A DNA stretch of 12,983 nt. Origin: Anaerolineaceae bacterium. Its GTDB lineage: Bacteria > Chloroflexota > Anaerolineae > Anaerolineales > Anaerolineaceae. Shown here in pieces: positions 1-6,626 of the stretch. The translations under genes were made by a program, and so were the position numbers. The notes beneath the pieces were generated by a model that did no database searches, had not been told where the DNA came from, and worked only from the letters and a program-made list of their open reading frames with translations. The stretch covers positions 1 to 12,983 of the forward strand of contig JACZIY010000005.1 in assembly GCA_014860845.1 (NCBI GenBank), written 5' to 3'. The first letter of the stretch is position 1; each line of letters starts with the position of its first letter.

Positions 1-330
1 ACCCAATTCAATATCTTCTACCAGGGTTTTTACAGGGTAAAGTAAATCTCCTGGCAGGCTGTCTTGCGCAGCTACTGCGGTAATCCCACCACCCAATAAG
101 AGTGAGAGGATCGTTGCGATTGTTATAAGTTTCATGGAAAAAGTCTCCTTCTTGATATTTAGCTGGTTCCACCATGATTTCCTTGGAACAGAAACCGTTG
201 TTTCACCAGCTAACTGGCGCATTTCGCTCATGAAATTCTTTTTGGCTGATTGCACCCTTAAAGGATTTCTTTCAGGAATTGCATCCAATTTTTCTAGTTT
301 TTGTTTGATTTCATCTTCCCAATTATTCAT
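1..330 (-). CDS. Membrane-anchored DUF5667-like protein, putative sigma-factor regulator (3' end outside window)
   Basis: A continuous frame of 110 codons starts at ATG 328-330 and is open to the left edge, so the C-terminus is missing. Residues 1-65 are polar and charged (starting MNNWEDEIKQKLEKL) and probably cytoplasmic. Residues 67-88 form one hydrophobic helix ending in Ala-Val-Ala-Ala. After it comes a Leu-Pro-Gly-Asp-Leu-Leu-Tyr-Pro-Val-Lys segment typical of the start of DUF5667 domains, which would be extracytoplasmic. The start codon overlaps the TGA of the upstream sigma gene (ATGA), so the two are probably translationally coupled. The layout of cytoplasmic N-terminus, single helix and outer domain matches ECF anti-sigma factors, but no classical zinc anti-sigma motif (HxxxCxxC) is visible. 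The anti-sigma role is inferred from position and topology. An internal ATG at 133-135 would give only a signal-peptide-like start; the upstream start is preferred because the frame is uninterrupted and coupled. Confidence 0.72.
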   Translation of the reverse strand, partial: MNNWEDEIKQKLEKLDAIPERNPLRVQSAKKNFMSEMRQLAGETTVSVPRKSWWNQLNIKKETFSMKLITIATILSLLLGGGITAVAAQDSLPGDLLYPVKTLVEDIELG

Positions 331-869
331 AGCTTCACCTCTAATTTTTTTCTGATCGTCTGTAAACCACGATGTTGAAGGGCTTTCACCGCACCGACAG
401 GTTTGTTCATTGCTAAAGCGATTTCCTGATTTTCCAAACCTTCCATAAATTTGAGGACAACTGCCTGTCGTTGGCTTTCCGGAAGTGCTCGCAAAACATT
501 CCGAATTTCCTGACTTTCGATGTGTTCAATGACGATATCTTCCGGATGATCATTTTGCGAAGCATGATGCTCTGGAAGACCCTCATCTTCTGGAATAGCG
601 CGTCGGTATTGATCTGTTATCCAGTTGTGGGCCATTCGATACAGGTAAGGCCGTACATACTTTTTAGGGCCTTTGCCATTTTTGAGAGCATGTAAAAATC
701 GGCTAAATGTTTCAGCAACACATTCTTCAGCTTTGTCCTGGCTTCCCAATAAACGGTAACCATATCTGTATATTGCTTCATTATATTGATCAAAAACCGA
801 CTCTATCGCACTCATATCAAACGCCTGTAATCTGGAGATCAAACCTTCTTCTTCTTCGATGATAGACAT
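327..869 (-). CDS. ECF (extracytoplasmic function) RNA polymerase sigma-70 family factor
   Basis: A 180-residue protein, the usual size for a two-domain ECF sigma factor. It would direct RNA polymerase to a stress or envelope regulon. Sigma region 2 covers about residues 21-92, with the motif DKAEECVAETFSRFL and then RPYLYRMAHNWITDQYRR, the part that binds core polymerase and the -10 element. Region 4 covers about 124-176 (RALPESQRQAVVLKFMEGL followed by a helix-turn-helix ending VKALQHRGLQTIRKKL), which reads the -35 element. The acidic linker at 93-120 is typical. The start is supported by AAGGTGA six bases upstream. Its stop overlaps the start of the downstream membrane protein by ATGA, the usual layout of a sigma factor and its cognate regulator. 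It is transcribed divergently from two hsp20 genes. The family assignment is firm; the signal and target promoters are unknown. Confidence 0.93.
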   Translation of the reverse strand: MSIIEEEEGLISRLQAFDMSAIESVFDQYNEAIYRYGYRLLGSQDKAEECVAETFSRFLHALKNGKGPKKYVRPYLYRMAHNWITDQYRRAIPEDEGLPEHHASQNDHPEDIVIEHIESQEIRNVLRALPESQRQAVVLKFMEGLENQEIALAMNKPVGAVKALQHRGLQTIRKKLEVKL

Positions 870-940
870 GTGTTCACCTTTTATGACGCGTTATTCCATG
901 AATCGATACGCAAATAACGATGATTGTTATAGTATTGTAC

Positions 941-970
941 AAAAAATAATCATTTAAAGAATTATTTTTT
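941..970. repeat. Perfect 10-bp inverted repeat in the sigma/hsp20 divergent intergenic region
   Basis: AAAAAATAAT at 941-950 and ATTATTTTTT at 961-970 are exact reverse complements separated by ten bases. The element lies between the divergent sigma gene and the first hsp20 gene, in the most AT-rich stretch of the window. It could be an operator, a bent UP-like element, or a weak hairpin; the purely A/T arms mean that chance is also plausible. No CIRCE element (TTAGCACTC-N9-GAGTGCTAA) is present, so control of hsp20 by HrcA is not supported. I found no convincing -35/-10 pair in this gap on either strand. Confidence 0.5.
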
Positions 971-1031
971 ACATTTTTTTAATATTTTGTTAGTACATTT
1001 CTAATATTTTCGAGATAAATTATGCAGTAGG

Positions 1032-1057
1032 AAAAATCAATTCACGAGGAGGTTTTT
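1032..1057 (+). promoter_or_regulatory. Candidate RNA-thermometer-like hairpin over the hsp20 ribosome binding site
   Basis: AAAAATC at 1032-1038 can pair with GGTTTTT at 1051-1057 (five A-U pairs, one G-U and one G-C). The twelve-base loop 1039-1050 contains the first half of the Shine-Dalgarno sequence GAGGAGG. The stem takes the last two G residues of that sequence and the five bases just before the ATG at 1058. A weak A-U-rich stem at this position in front of a small heat-shock gene is the logic of an RNA thermometer. It does not match the ROSE or fourU consensus, and the stem is so weak that it may be open at all growth temperatures. Confidence 0.3.
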
Positions 1058-1513
1058 ATGATCTATAGAAGAAAATCTTCACCGTCTATGTGGGAAGAAA
1101 TGGACAAATTACAAAAAGAGATGAATCGCATGTTTGATAGCGCATTCACGAATCGGCTGGTCGATCGTCCACTCAACAGCCATGATTTTCCAGCCATGAA
1201 TGTCTGGACGAAGGCTGACGCTGGGCAGGTGATCACCGCTGAAATTCCTGGTATGAACGTGGATGATCTGGATATCAAAGTGGTGGGTGAAACATTGACA
1301 ATCAGCGGCTCAAGACAAGCGCCGGTGGATGATGAAAACATTCGATATCATCGCCAGGAGCGCGGTTATGGCAGTTTTACACGAACCATCCAATTGCCCT
1401 TCCCTATTGATGTAGACAAAGTGGAAGCCAATTATGAAAAAGGGGTGCTTAAAATCTGGTTACCAAGAGCAGAATCAGACAAACCCCGCAAGATTACTGT
1501 AAAAGCAATATAA
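1058..1513 (+). CDS. Small heat-shock protein, Hsp20/alpha-crystallin family (first of two)
   Basis: A 151-residue ATP-independent holdase chaperone of the cytoplasm that binds unfolding proteins and passes them to Hsp70/ClpB systems. The N-terminal arm (about 1-45) carries an amphipathic stretch, MWEEMDKLQKEMNRMFDSAF. The alpha-crystallin domain runs from about residue 46 to 150, with ITAEIPGM (strand region, about 59-66), LTISGSR, a YGSFTRTIQLP segment (about 104-114) and the signature GVLKIWLPRAE at 129-139. The tail ends ITVKAI, which contains the short hydrophobic anchor used for oligomer assembly. GAGGAGG lies six bases before the ATG. It is followed after 14 bases by a second, clearly different hsp20 gene, so both are probably co-transcribed. 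Family assignment is secure; substrates are not predictable. Confidence 0.95.
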   Translation: MIYRRKSSPSMWEEMDKLQKEMNRMFDSAFTNRLVDRPLNSHDFPAMNVWTKADAGQVITAEIPGMNVDDLDIKVVGETLTISGSRQAPVDDENIRYHRQERGYGSFTRTIQLPFPIDVDKVEANYEKGVLKIWLPRAESDKPRKITVKAI

Positions 1514-1527
1514 ACAGGAGGTGATTT

Positions 1528-1941
1528 ATGACTGAACAATTATCCAATCCTGAAATAGAAAAAAAGGAAATTGTTGAACAGGATCAGGCTGAACGCACCC
1601 GTGAAAGTCGTATGTACGTTCCGAGAGTAGATATATACGAATCTGAAGATGCAATTCACATTCTGGCAGATATTCCCGGCGCTGATGAAAATTCTATCGA
1701 CATCACTTTAGAGAAAAATGTGCTCACCATTGATGCTGAGGTGCAGGCTGAAAAACCGCAAGATTATTCACTGATGTATGCCGAATATGGTATTGGTGGT
1801 TTCAGGAGGAAATTCAATCTTTCCAACGAAATTGACCAGGAAAAAATCGTCGCGGAAGTAAAAGATGGCGTATTGAAACTGGAACTACCTAAATCCGAAA
1901 AAGTTACACAAAAAATTTCTGTAAAAGCAACAAAGGAGTAA
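1528..1941 (+). CDS. Small heat-shock protein, Hsp20/alpha-crystallin family (second of two)
   Basis: A 137-residue holdase chaperone with a different N-terminal arm from its neighbour: residues 1-28 are highly charged (Glu, Lys, Gln) with no amphipathic Trp/Met/Phe helix. The alpha-crystallin domain spans about 30-133, with VPRVDIYESEDAIHILADIPG at its beginning, LTIDAEV, a GGFRRKFNLS segment and the signature GVLKLELPKSE at 114-124. The C-terminal tail is KISVKATKE. The Shine-Dalgarno AGGAGGTGATTT sits directly before the ATG. The pair has diverged too far to be a recent tandem duplication, so the two proteins may form mixed oligomers or act on different clients. This is the last gene before a strong terminator. 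Confidence 0.95.
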   Translation: MTEQLSNPEIEKKEIVEQDQAERTRESRMYVPRVDIYESEDAIHILADIPGADENSIDITLEKNVLTIDAEVQAEKPQDYSLMYAEYGIGGFRRKFNLSNEIDQEKIVAEVKDGVLKLELPKSEKVTQKISVKATKE

Positions 1942-2026
1942 AAAGAAGCGAAAGAAAGACAATATCATTGGATCGAAGGGTTCATCCTATTCAGACTTGT
2001 CATACCGCTGCATGGGAAAAAAGAGA

Positions 2027-2062
2027 GAATCGAAAAACCGGAAATCTACCGGTTTTTGATTC
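2027..2062 (+). terminator. Rho-independent terminator after the hsp20 pair
   Basis: The arms GAATC-[G]-AAAAACCGG (2027-2041) and CCGGTTTTTGATTC (2049-2062) pair over 14 bp with one bulged G, closing a seven-base loop AAATCTA. The 3' arm contains TTTTT directly after the G/C core, and the 5' arm has the matching A-run. The structure could therefore work in either direction, but on the plus strand it ends the hsp20 transcript 86 bases after the stop codon. Confidence 0.82.
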
Positions 2063-2130
2063 GTTCATTTTTGACAAAAATAATAAAAATCAAATTACAT
2101 TGAGGAATTTTTTTATCTCCATTTCATCGG

Positions 2131-2136
2131 TATAAT
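2131..2136 (+). promoter_or_regulatory. Candidate -10 box for the SUI1/acyl-CoA synthetase/ior operon
   Basis: A perfect TATAAT lies in the intergenic region 133 bases before the first gene of the operon. The -35 region at optimal spacing is only a T-run (about 2108-2113), and the perfect TTGACA at 2071-2076 is too far upstream to pair with it. That TTGACA pairs at 19 bases with a weaker TACATT (2096-2101). The promoter is plausible but unproven. Confidence 0.35.
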
Positions 2137-2144
2137 GGATGCAA

Positions 2145-2180
2145 GCTGGTTATATTCATAATGGGCCAGCGTTTTATTTT
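2145..2180 (+). promoter_or_regulatory. Leader hairpin with T-rich tail before the SUI1 gene (possible attenuator or 5' stabiliser)
   Basis: GCTGGT (2145-2150) pairs with GCCAGC (2165-2170), six base pairs including one G-U, across a 14-base A/T-rich loop. It is followed by GTTTTATTTT. If transcription starts just after the TATAAT at 2131, this hairpin sits at the extreme 5' end of the operon mRNA. The stem is short and the T-run is interrupted, so termination would be weak. I see no riboswitch-like conserved core. Confidence 0.28.
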
Positions 2181-2268
2181 CAAATTCGAACTTTGTTTAT
2201 GTAATTATTTTTTCTTTTGTTGATTCAACCATGCATGAATTAAAAACAATTGAGTTAATGAGGGTTTA

Positions 2269-2637
2269 ATGCCTGCTAATCGAGATGAAAATCGAACAGT
2301 TTATTCAACAGAAAACGGCAGAGTTTGTCCCAATTGTGGGAAGCCAGTTCAGTATTGTCAATGTAAAAAGAAAACAGCCAGTCCATCTATTAAACGTGAT
2401 GGCATTATTCGATTACGAATAGAGCGCAAAGGAAGAGGGGGAAAATCAGTCACACTGGTCGAGGGACTTCCAACTAATGAAGATTTATTAAAAGAACTGG
2501 CCAAAGAATTGAAGCGGCATTGTGGGGTTGGTGGATCGGTAAAAAATGGGATCATTGAAATTCAGGGTGATGTTCGTGATTCTGCATTACCCTTATTACA
2601 GGGAAAAGGATACGTTGTGAAAAAGGCTGGGGGTTAA
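2269..2637 (+). CDS. SUI1/YciH-family translation initiation factor
   Basis: A 122-residue bacterial homologue of eukaryotic eIF1/archaeal aIF1, thought to bind the small ribosomal subunit and influence initiation fidelity; its physiological role in bacteria is poorly defined. The N-terminal part (residues 19-33) has four cysteines as CPNC...CQC (C20, C23, C30, C32), a possible zinc site common in this subfamily. The SUI1 domain covers about 45-120, with IIRLRIERKGRGGKSVTLVEGL and then CGVGGSVKNGIIEIQGD, the two diagnostic blocks. The start is chosen at the ATG preceded by GAGGG. It is the first gene of an apparent operon: the acyl-CoA synthetase begins 30 bases after its stop with its own AGGAGAG site. 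Family assignment is firm. Why it precedes a fermentation pathway is not explained by the sequence. Confidence 0.93.
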   Translation: MPANRDENRTVYSTENGRVCPNCGKPVQYCQCKKKTASPSIKRDGIIRLRIERKGRGGKSVTLVEGLPTNEDLLKELAKELKRHCGVGGSVKNGIIEIQGDVRDSALPLLQGKGYVVKKAGG

Positions 2638-2667
2638 ACCCATAAATATTATCATTAGGAGAGATAG

Positions 2668-4770
2668 ATGCAAGATAGTTTAAAACCATTCTTTGACTCA
2701 ACCGGTGTGGCAATCATCGGTGCAACCAACAAACCCAATAAACTCAGTTATGGTATTGTAAAAAACCTGACTTTATATGGTTTCAAAGGGGGAATATATC
2801 CAGTCAATCCGAAAGTGGATGAAATTTTAGGGTATCGATGTTATCCGGATATTCTGAGTGTTCCCGATCCCGTTGATCTGGCTGTGATTGTCTTACCGGC
2901 TGGGATCATCCTGCCCGTAATCCAGGATTGTGATAAAAGAGGAATTAAGGCAATTACTGTGATCTCAGGTGGATTTAAAGAATTAGGACCACAGGGTGAA
3001 GCTTTAGAGCAAAAAATTCTGCAATTTGTGAAAGATCATGACATGCGTATGGTTGGACCCAATTGTGTTGGAACAATGAGTTTACATACTGGTTTGAACA
3101 CAACCTTTATTTCTGGTGTACCGGATACTGGCGGGATTGGCTTTTTGTCCCAATCCGGTGCAGTCCTGGGTGGTGTTGTTGATTTTGTAAAAGGCAAAGG
3201 GATTGGTTTTTCGCATTTTCTCAGTTTGGGGAATGAAGCGGATGTTACCGAGACAGATATGATTGAATACCTGGGCGATGATCCGCATACGCAGGTGATT
3301 TCGGCATATGTCGAGCAAATTCAGGATGGACAAAAGTTCATTTCCATCGCAAAAAAGGTTACCCAAAAGAAACCGATTGTGTTACTCAAAGCTGGTAGAA
3401 CCTCGGCAGGAGCTAGAGCAGTCTCTTCGCATACTGGTTCGTTAGCGGGTAGTCATGCTGCCTACCAGGCTGCTTTCGCTCAAAGTGGTGTGGTGGAGGT
3501 TCTGGCTGTTAATGATTTATTTGATGTTTCACAGGCATTGGCATTGCAACCATTACCAAAAGGGAAAAATGTTGCCATTGTTACGAATTCAGGAGGTCCA
3601 GCAGCTTTATTGTCTGATAGTCTGGCAAATAATGGCTTTATCATGGCAGATTTGCAACCTGAAACCATGCAGGCGCTGCGCGAAGTGCTAAATCCAAGCG
3701 CTCAGGTTGCCAATCCGGTGGATATGCTGGGTGGCGCAGAACCTCACGAGTATGAGAAATCAATGCAATTATTGGTGGATGATCCAAATGTGGATGTGGT
3801 CATTCCAATCCTCGTTCCGCAATCCCTGGTAAATCCAATCGAGGTTGCTGAGAAAATTGCCTCAATTTCTGAAACCACTGATAAAACTGTTATTGCTGTT
3901 TTTATGGGTGATTCATTAGTGCAAGAACCCCGAAAACTTCTTCATCATCGTAAGGTGCCGATGGTTGTATTTCCGGAAAGTGTAGGAACGATCCTGGGAG
4001 CGATGAAGGTTTACGTTGATTGGATCTCAAAACCCATTGAAAAACCAGCACATTTCATGGATGTCAATCCAGATACCGTACGAACATCCATCAATCAGGC
4101 AATGCATCTTGGCAGTATGGGAGAAGCGCTTACCCGCCCACTTCTACAGGCTTATGGAATTCCTTTAATTCCAGCGCATATCGCGCATACCGAAGATGAT
4201 GCCGTTCGTGTGGCAGATGAGATTGGTTACCCGGTCGTCATGAAAATTAATTCACCGGATATCCTGCACAAATCTGATCTGGGTGGTATTCGTTTGGGGT
4301 TGAATGACAAATCAGCAGTGATCGATGCTTACCGGGAAATGCTCTCAAATATCAGGGAAAAGATGCCCGATGCAAGACTCGAGGGTGTACTGATCGAAGC
4401 CATGGCACCAAAAGGTCAGGAAGTTATTATTGGGATGAAACGTGATCCGGGATTTGGAGCCATGATGATGTTTGGATTGGGAGGAATTTTTGTCGAATTA
4501 TTCAAAGATGTATCGTTTCGGGTAGCTCCGCTGACTAAAAATGAAGCTTATGACATGATCCACACCACGCGAGCAGGAAAGTTATTGACCGGGTATCGAG
4601 GACAAAAGCCGGCTGATCTTGATGCAGTCGTGGATACAATTCTTAGACTAAGTCAGTTAGCTGTGGATTTTGATGAAATTGATGAAATTGAAATTAATCC
4701 TTTATTGGTGCTTGAAAATGGCTGTCTGGCATTGGATGGCAGAGTGATTCTCAGACAAAGTGCTGGATAA
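2668..4770 (+). CDS. ADP-forming acyl-CoA (acetyl-CoA) synthetase, fused alpha-beta form
   Basis: A 700-residue enzyme of the NDP-forming acyl-CoA synthetase family: acyl-CoA + ADP + phosphate = acid + CoA + ATP. Domains in order: a CoA-binding Rossmann domain (about 1-135, AIIGATNKPNKLSYGIV, then GPNCVG); succinyl-CoA-ligase-like domains (about 145-450) with the phosphorylated histidine in SSHTGSLAGSH (H255); and an ATP-grasp domain (about 465-698) with GYPVVMKINSPDILHKSDLGG, where H534 is the second, relay histidine, and EIEINPLLVLE near the end. Both histidines required by the mechanism are present, so the enzyme should be active. Separate alpha and beta subunits occur in hyperthermophilic archaea; here they are one chain. 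The iorA and iorB genes follow directly, suggesting that aryl- or branched acyl-CoA is the substrate and that the reaction runs towards ATP. A clean AGGAGAG site supports the ATG. Confidence 0.93.
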   Translation: MQDSLKPFFDSTGVAIIGATNKPNKLSYGIVKNLTLYGFKGGIYPVNPKVDEILGYRCYPDILSVPDPVDLAVIVLPAGIILPVIQDCDKRGIKAITVISGGFKELGPQGEALEQKILQFVKDHDMRMVGPNCVGTMSLHTGLNTTFISGVPDTGGIGFLSQSGAVLGGVVDFVKGKGIGFSHFLSLGNEADVTETDMIEYLGDDPHTQVISAYVEQIQDGQKFISIAKKVTQKKPIVLLKAGRTSAGARAVSSHTGSLAGSHAAYQAAFAQSGVVEVLAVNDLFDVSQALALQPLPKGKNVAIVTNSGGPAALLSDSLANNGFIMADLQPETMQALREVLNPSAQVANPVDMLGGAEPHEYEKSMQLLVDDPNVDVVIPILVPQSLVNPIEVAEKIASISETTDKTVIAVFMGDSLVQEPRKLLHHRKVPMVVFPESVGTILGAMKVYVDWISKPIEKPAHFMDVNPDTVRTSINQAMHLGSMGEALTRPLLQAYGIPLIPAHIAHTEDDAVRVADEIGYPVVMKINSPDILHKSDLGGIRLGLNDKSAVIDAYREMLSNIREKMPDARLEGVLIEAMAPKGQEVIIGMKRDPGFGAMMMFGLGGIFVELFKDVSFRVAPLTKNEAYDMIHTTRAGKLLTGYRGQKPADLDAVVDTILRLSQLAVDFDEIDEIEINPLLVLENGCLALDGRVILRQSAG

Positions 4771-4783
4771 TACGGAGGTTATG

Positions 4784-6625
4784 ATGAAAAGAATCTTATC
4801 AGGGAATGAGGCAGTTGCCAGAGGTGCCTGGGAAGCAGGTTGTTCAGTCGCTTCCGGTTATCCCGGAACACCCAGTACTGAAATTATGGAAACCTTTGCC
4901 CGATATCCAAATACGTATGCAGAATGGGCTACCAATGAAAAAGTTGGGTTGGATGTGGCTATCGGGGCAGCTTACGCTGGCAAACGATCAATATCCACCA
5001 TGAAGCATGTTGGTCTCAATGTTGCTGCGGATGCATTATTCTATGTGGCTATGACAGGTGTGGAAGCCGGATTGGTGATTGTTTCAGCGGATGATCCCTC
5101 CATGCATTCTTCCCAAAATGAGCAGGACAACCGCCAATTTGCGAAGTTCTCAAGAATTCCCTGTCTGGACCCTGCAGATAGTCAGGAAGCACGCGATTTC
5201 ACCATCGCAGCTTTTGATCTAAGCGAGCAATTCGACACACCGATACTATTGCGCATGACGACACGCGTGTGTCATACCAGTTCTCCTGTCGAAGTGACGG
5301 AGCAACAGCAACAAATTCCTGAAAAAGGGAAATACCCACGTAATCCTGCAAAATATGTGATGATCCCGGTAAATGCACGCCGACGCCATCCGGTAATAGA
5401 AGAAAGAGTTAGTGAATTATCCAGGTTTGCAGAGAATTTCCCATTTAACAGGATTGAATATCGTAACAAAGATCTCGGGATCATTTCAGGAGGGGTTGCG
5501 TATCAATATGCAAGAGAGGTTTTTCCGGATGCCAGCATTCTAAAACTGGGAATGGTATACCCGCTTCCGGCAGAAATGATTCGAACGTTTGTTGGTTCGG
5601 TTGATAAAGTGATTGTTCTGGAAGAACTTGATCCCTTTATTGAAGATCAGGTTCGATTAATGGGTGTTGAACTTTATAAGCCTGCACAACCAATAAATTC
5701 GGACTATGCACATACCAAATCTGTTTTCCCGATCACGGGAGAATTGAATTCAGCCATCGTCAGGCATGCTGCTTACCAGGCCGGACTCATCGATGTTGAT
5801 ATAAAACAGGAACTAATAAATCTGAATGGTGCTTTGCCTGCCCGTCCCCCAACATTATGTCCAGGTTGCCCACATCGTTCTTCTTTTTATGTGTTATCCA
5901 AATTGAAAGTGCCTGTCAATGGTGATATTGGCTGTTATACCCTGGGGGTCGCGCCACCGTTATCAACCATCGATACTTGTGGTTGCATGGGAGCCAGCAT
6001 TGGAGTAGCCCATGGGGCAGCTGTTGCTGGAGATCAGGAGCGGCATGTAGCTGTCATCGGAGATTCCACGTTTTTCCACACCGGCATTCCGGCTTTGATT
6101 AACGTTGCTTACAATCGCAGTAATGTGATTACCATTATCATGGATAATCGTGTCACGGGTATGACAGGTCATCAGGAAAATCCAGGCACCGGATTTACAT
6201 TGCAAAATCAAACGACAATTGAACTGGATATTGAAAAGTTAGTGCTTGCCTGCGGTATAGAAAAAGTATTGACAGTGGAGGCTTTCCAGGTAGATGTTAT
6301 TGAAAAAACCCTGAAACAATGGATGAAAGAAGATGGACCAGCCGTTCTCATTACAAGAGAGGAATGTGCGTTACTTCCCTCGGCTAGAAAACGATATCTT
6401 CCGCTTCAGGTAACCGATCAATGTAATGGCTGTACAGTTTGTTTCCGAATTGGCTGCCCGGCTATTTTGAAATCCGAAGAATTGGATCCCAAATATCAAA
6501 GACCGTTGGCGATCATCGATCAGGAGTTGTGTACGGGTTGTGAAATATGTGCCCAGGTTTGCCCCAGAGATGCGATTCTATTTCGTGATCAGGTTATCGC
6601 ATTAAAAAAGTCGGAGGAGGTTTGA
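4784..6625 (+). CDS. iorA: Indolepyruvate:ferredoxin oxidoreductase, alpha subunit
   Basis: The large subunit (613 residues from this start) of the TPP-dependent enzyme that converts indolepyruvate and related aryl-2-oxo acids plus CoA to aryl-acetyl-CoA, CO2 and reduced ferredoxin. The N-terminal pyrimidine-binding domain has SGYPGTPSTEIMETF near residue 24. The central and C-terminal TPP domain has CPGCPHRSSFYVL, DIGCYTLG and the diphosphate motif beginning GDST at 426-429 and ending MDN. Two [4Fe-4S] sites close the protein: C547, C550, C553, C558 and C583, C586, C589, C593, each followed by Pro. ATG 4784 is chosen because GGAGG at 4774-4778 is five bases upstream; ATG 4781 is only two bases away, and a GTG at 4760 would overlap the synthetase gene. 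iorB follows one base after the stop, so translation is probably coupled. Confidence 0.95.
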   Translation: MKRILSGNEAVARGAWEAGCSVASGYPGTPSTEIMETFARYPNTYAEWATNEKVGLDVAIGAAYAGKRSISTMKHVGLNVAADALFYVAMTGVEAGLVIVSADDPSMHSSQNEQDNRQFAKFSRIPCLDPADSQEARDFTIAAFDLSEQFDTPILLRMTTRVCHTSSPVEVTEQQQQIPEKGKYPRNPAKYVMIPVNARRRHPVIEERVSELSRFAENFPFNRIEYRNKDLGIISGGVAYQYAREVFPDASILKLGMVYPLPAEMIRTFVGSVDKVIVLEELDPFIEDQVRLMGVELYKPAQPINSDYAHTKSVFPITGELNSAIVRHAAYQAGLIDVDIKQELINLNGALPARPPTLCPGCPHRSSFYVLSKLKVPVNGDIGCYTLGVAPPLSTIDTCGCMGASIGVAHGAAVAGDQERHVAVIGDSTFFHTGIPALINVAYNRSNVITIIMDNRVTGMTGHQENPGTGFTLQNQTTIELDIEKLVLACGIEKVLTVEAFQVDVIEKTLKQWMKEDGPAVLITREECALLPSARKRYLPLQVTDQCNGCTVCFRIGCPAILKSEELDPKYQRPLAIIDQELCTGCEICAQVCPRDAILFRDQVIALKKSEEV

Positions 6626-6626
6626 A

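Larger units (their letters stand above)
1942..2268 (+). other. 327-base intergenic region between hsp20 pair and SUI1/ior operon
   Basis: No coding frame of note is seen on either strand. From left to right it holds a small imperfect hairpin (GGAT-c-GAA / TTC-ATCC, 1970-1987), the strong terminator at 2027-2062, an AT-rich block with a perfect TTGACA at 2071-2076 that lacks a well-spaced -10, a perfect TATAAT at 2131-2136, and a further hairpin at 2145-2170 close to the predicted transcription start. The final 90 bases before the SUI1 start show nothing specific apart from the ribosome binding site. Confidence 0.6.

Noticed and set aside
134..355. Plus-strand open frame of 73 codons antisense to the start of the membrane-protein gene
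   Set aside because: The opposite strand carries a coherent, coupled membrane protein over the same bases. The plus-strand peptide shows no family features, and the frame has no clear ribosome binding site.
870..1057. CIRCE (HrcA) operator or a clear sigma-70 promoter for hsp20
   Set aside because: No TTAGCACTC/GAGTGCTAA repeat is present, and the many A/T hexamers give no pair with both good match and spacing.
2071..2101. Perfect TTGACA as -35 of a strong promoter
   Set aside because: No good -10 box is found at 16-18 bases; the best match, TACATT, is at 19 bases. It is noted only as a weak alternative.
4672..4700. Short tandem-like repeat of GATGAAATT in the end of the acyl-CoA synthetase gene
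   Set aside because: It encodes the conserved Glu/Ile-rich strand ahead of the INPLLVLE motif of the ATP-grasp domain and is explained by protein sequence.
4760..4783. GTG start at 4760 for iorA
   Set aside because: It overlaps the end of the synthetase gene and has no suitably spaced Shine-Dalgarno; the GGAGG at 4774-4778 serves the ATG at 4784 (or 4781).
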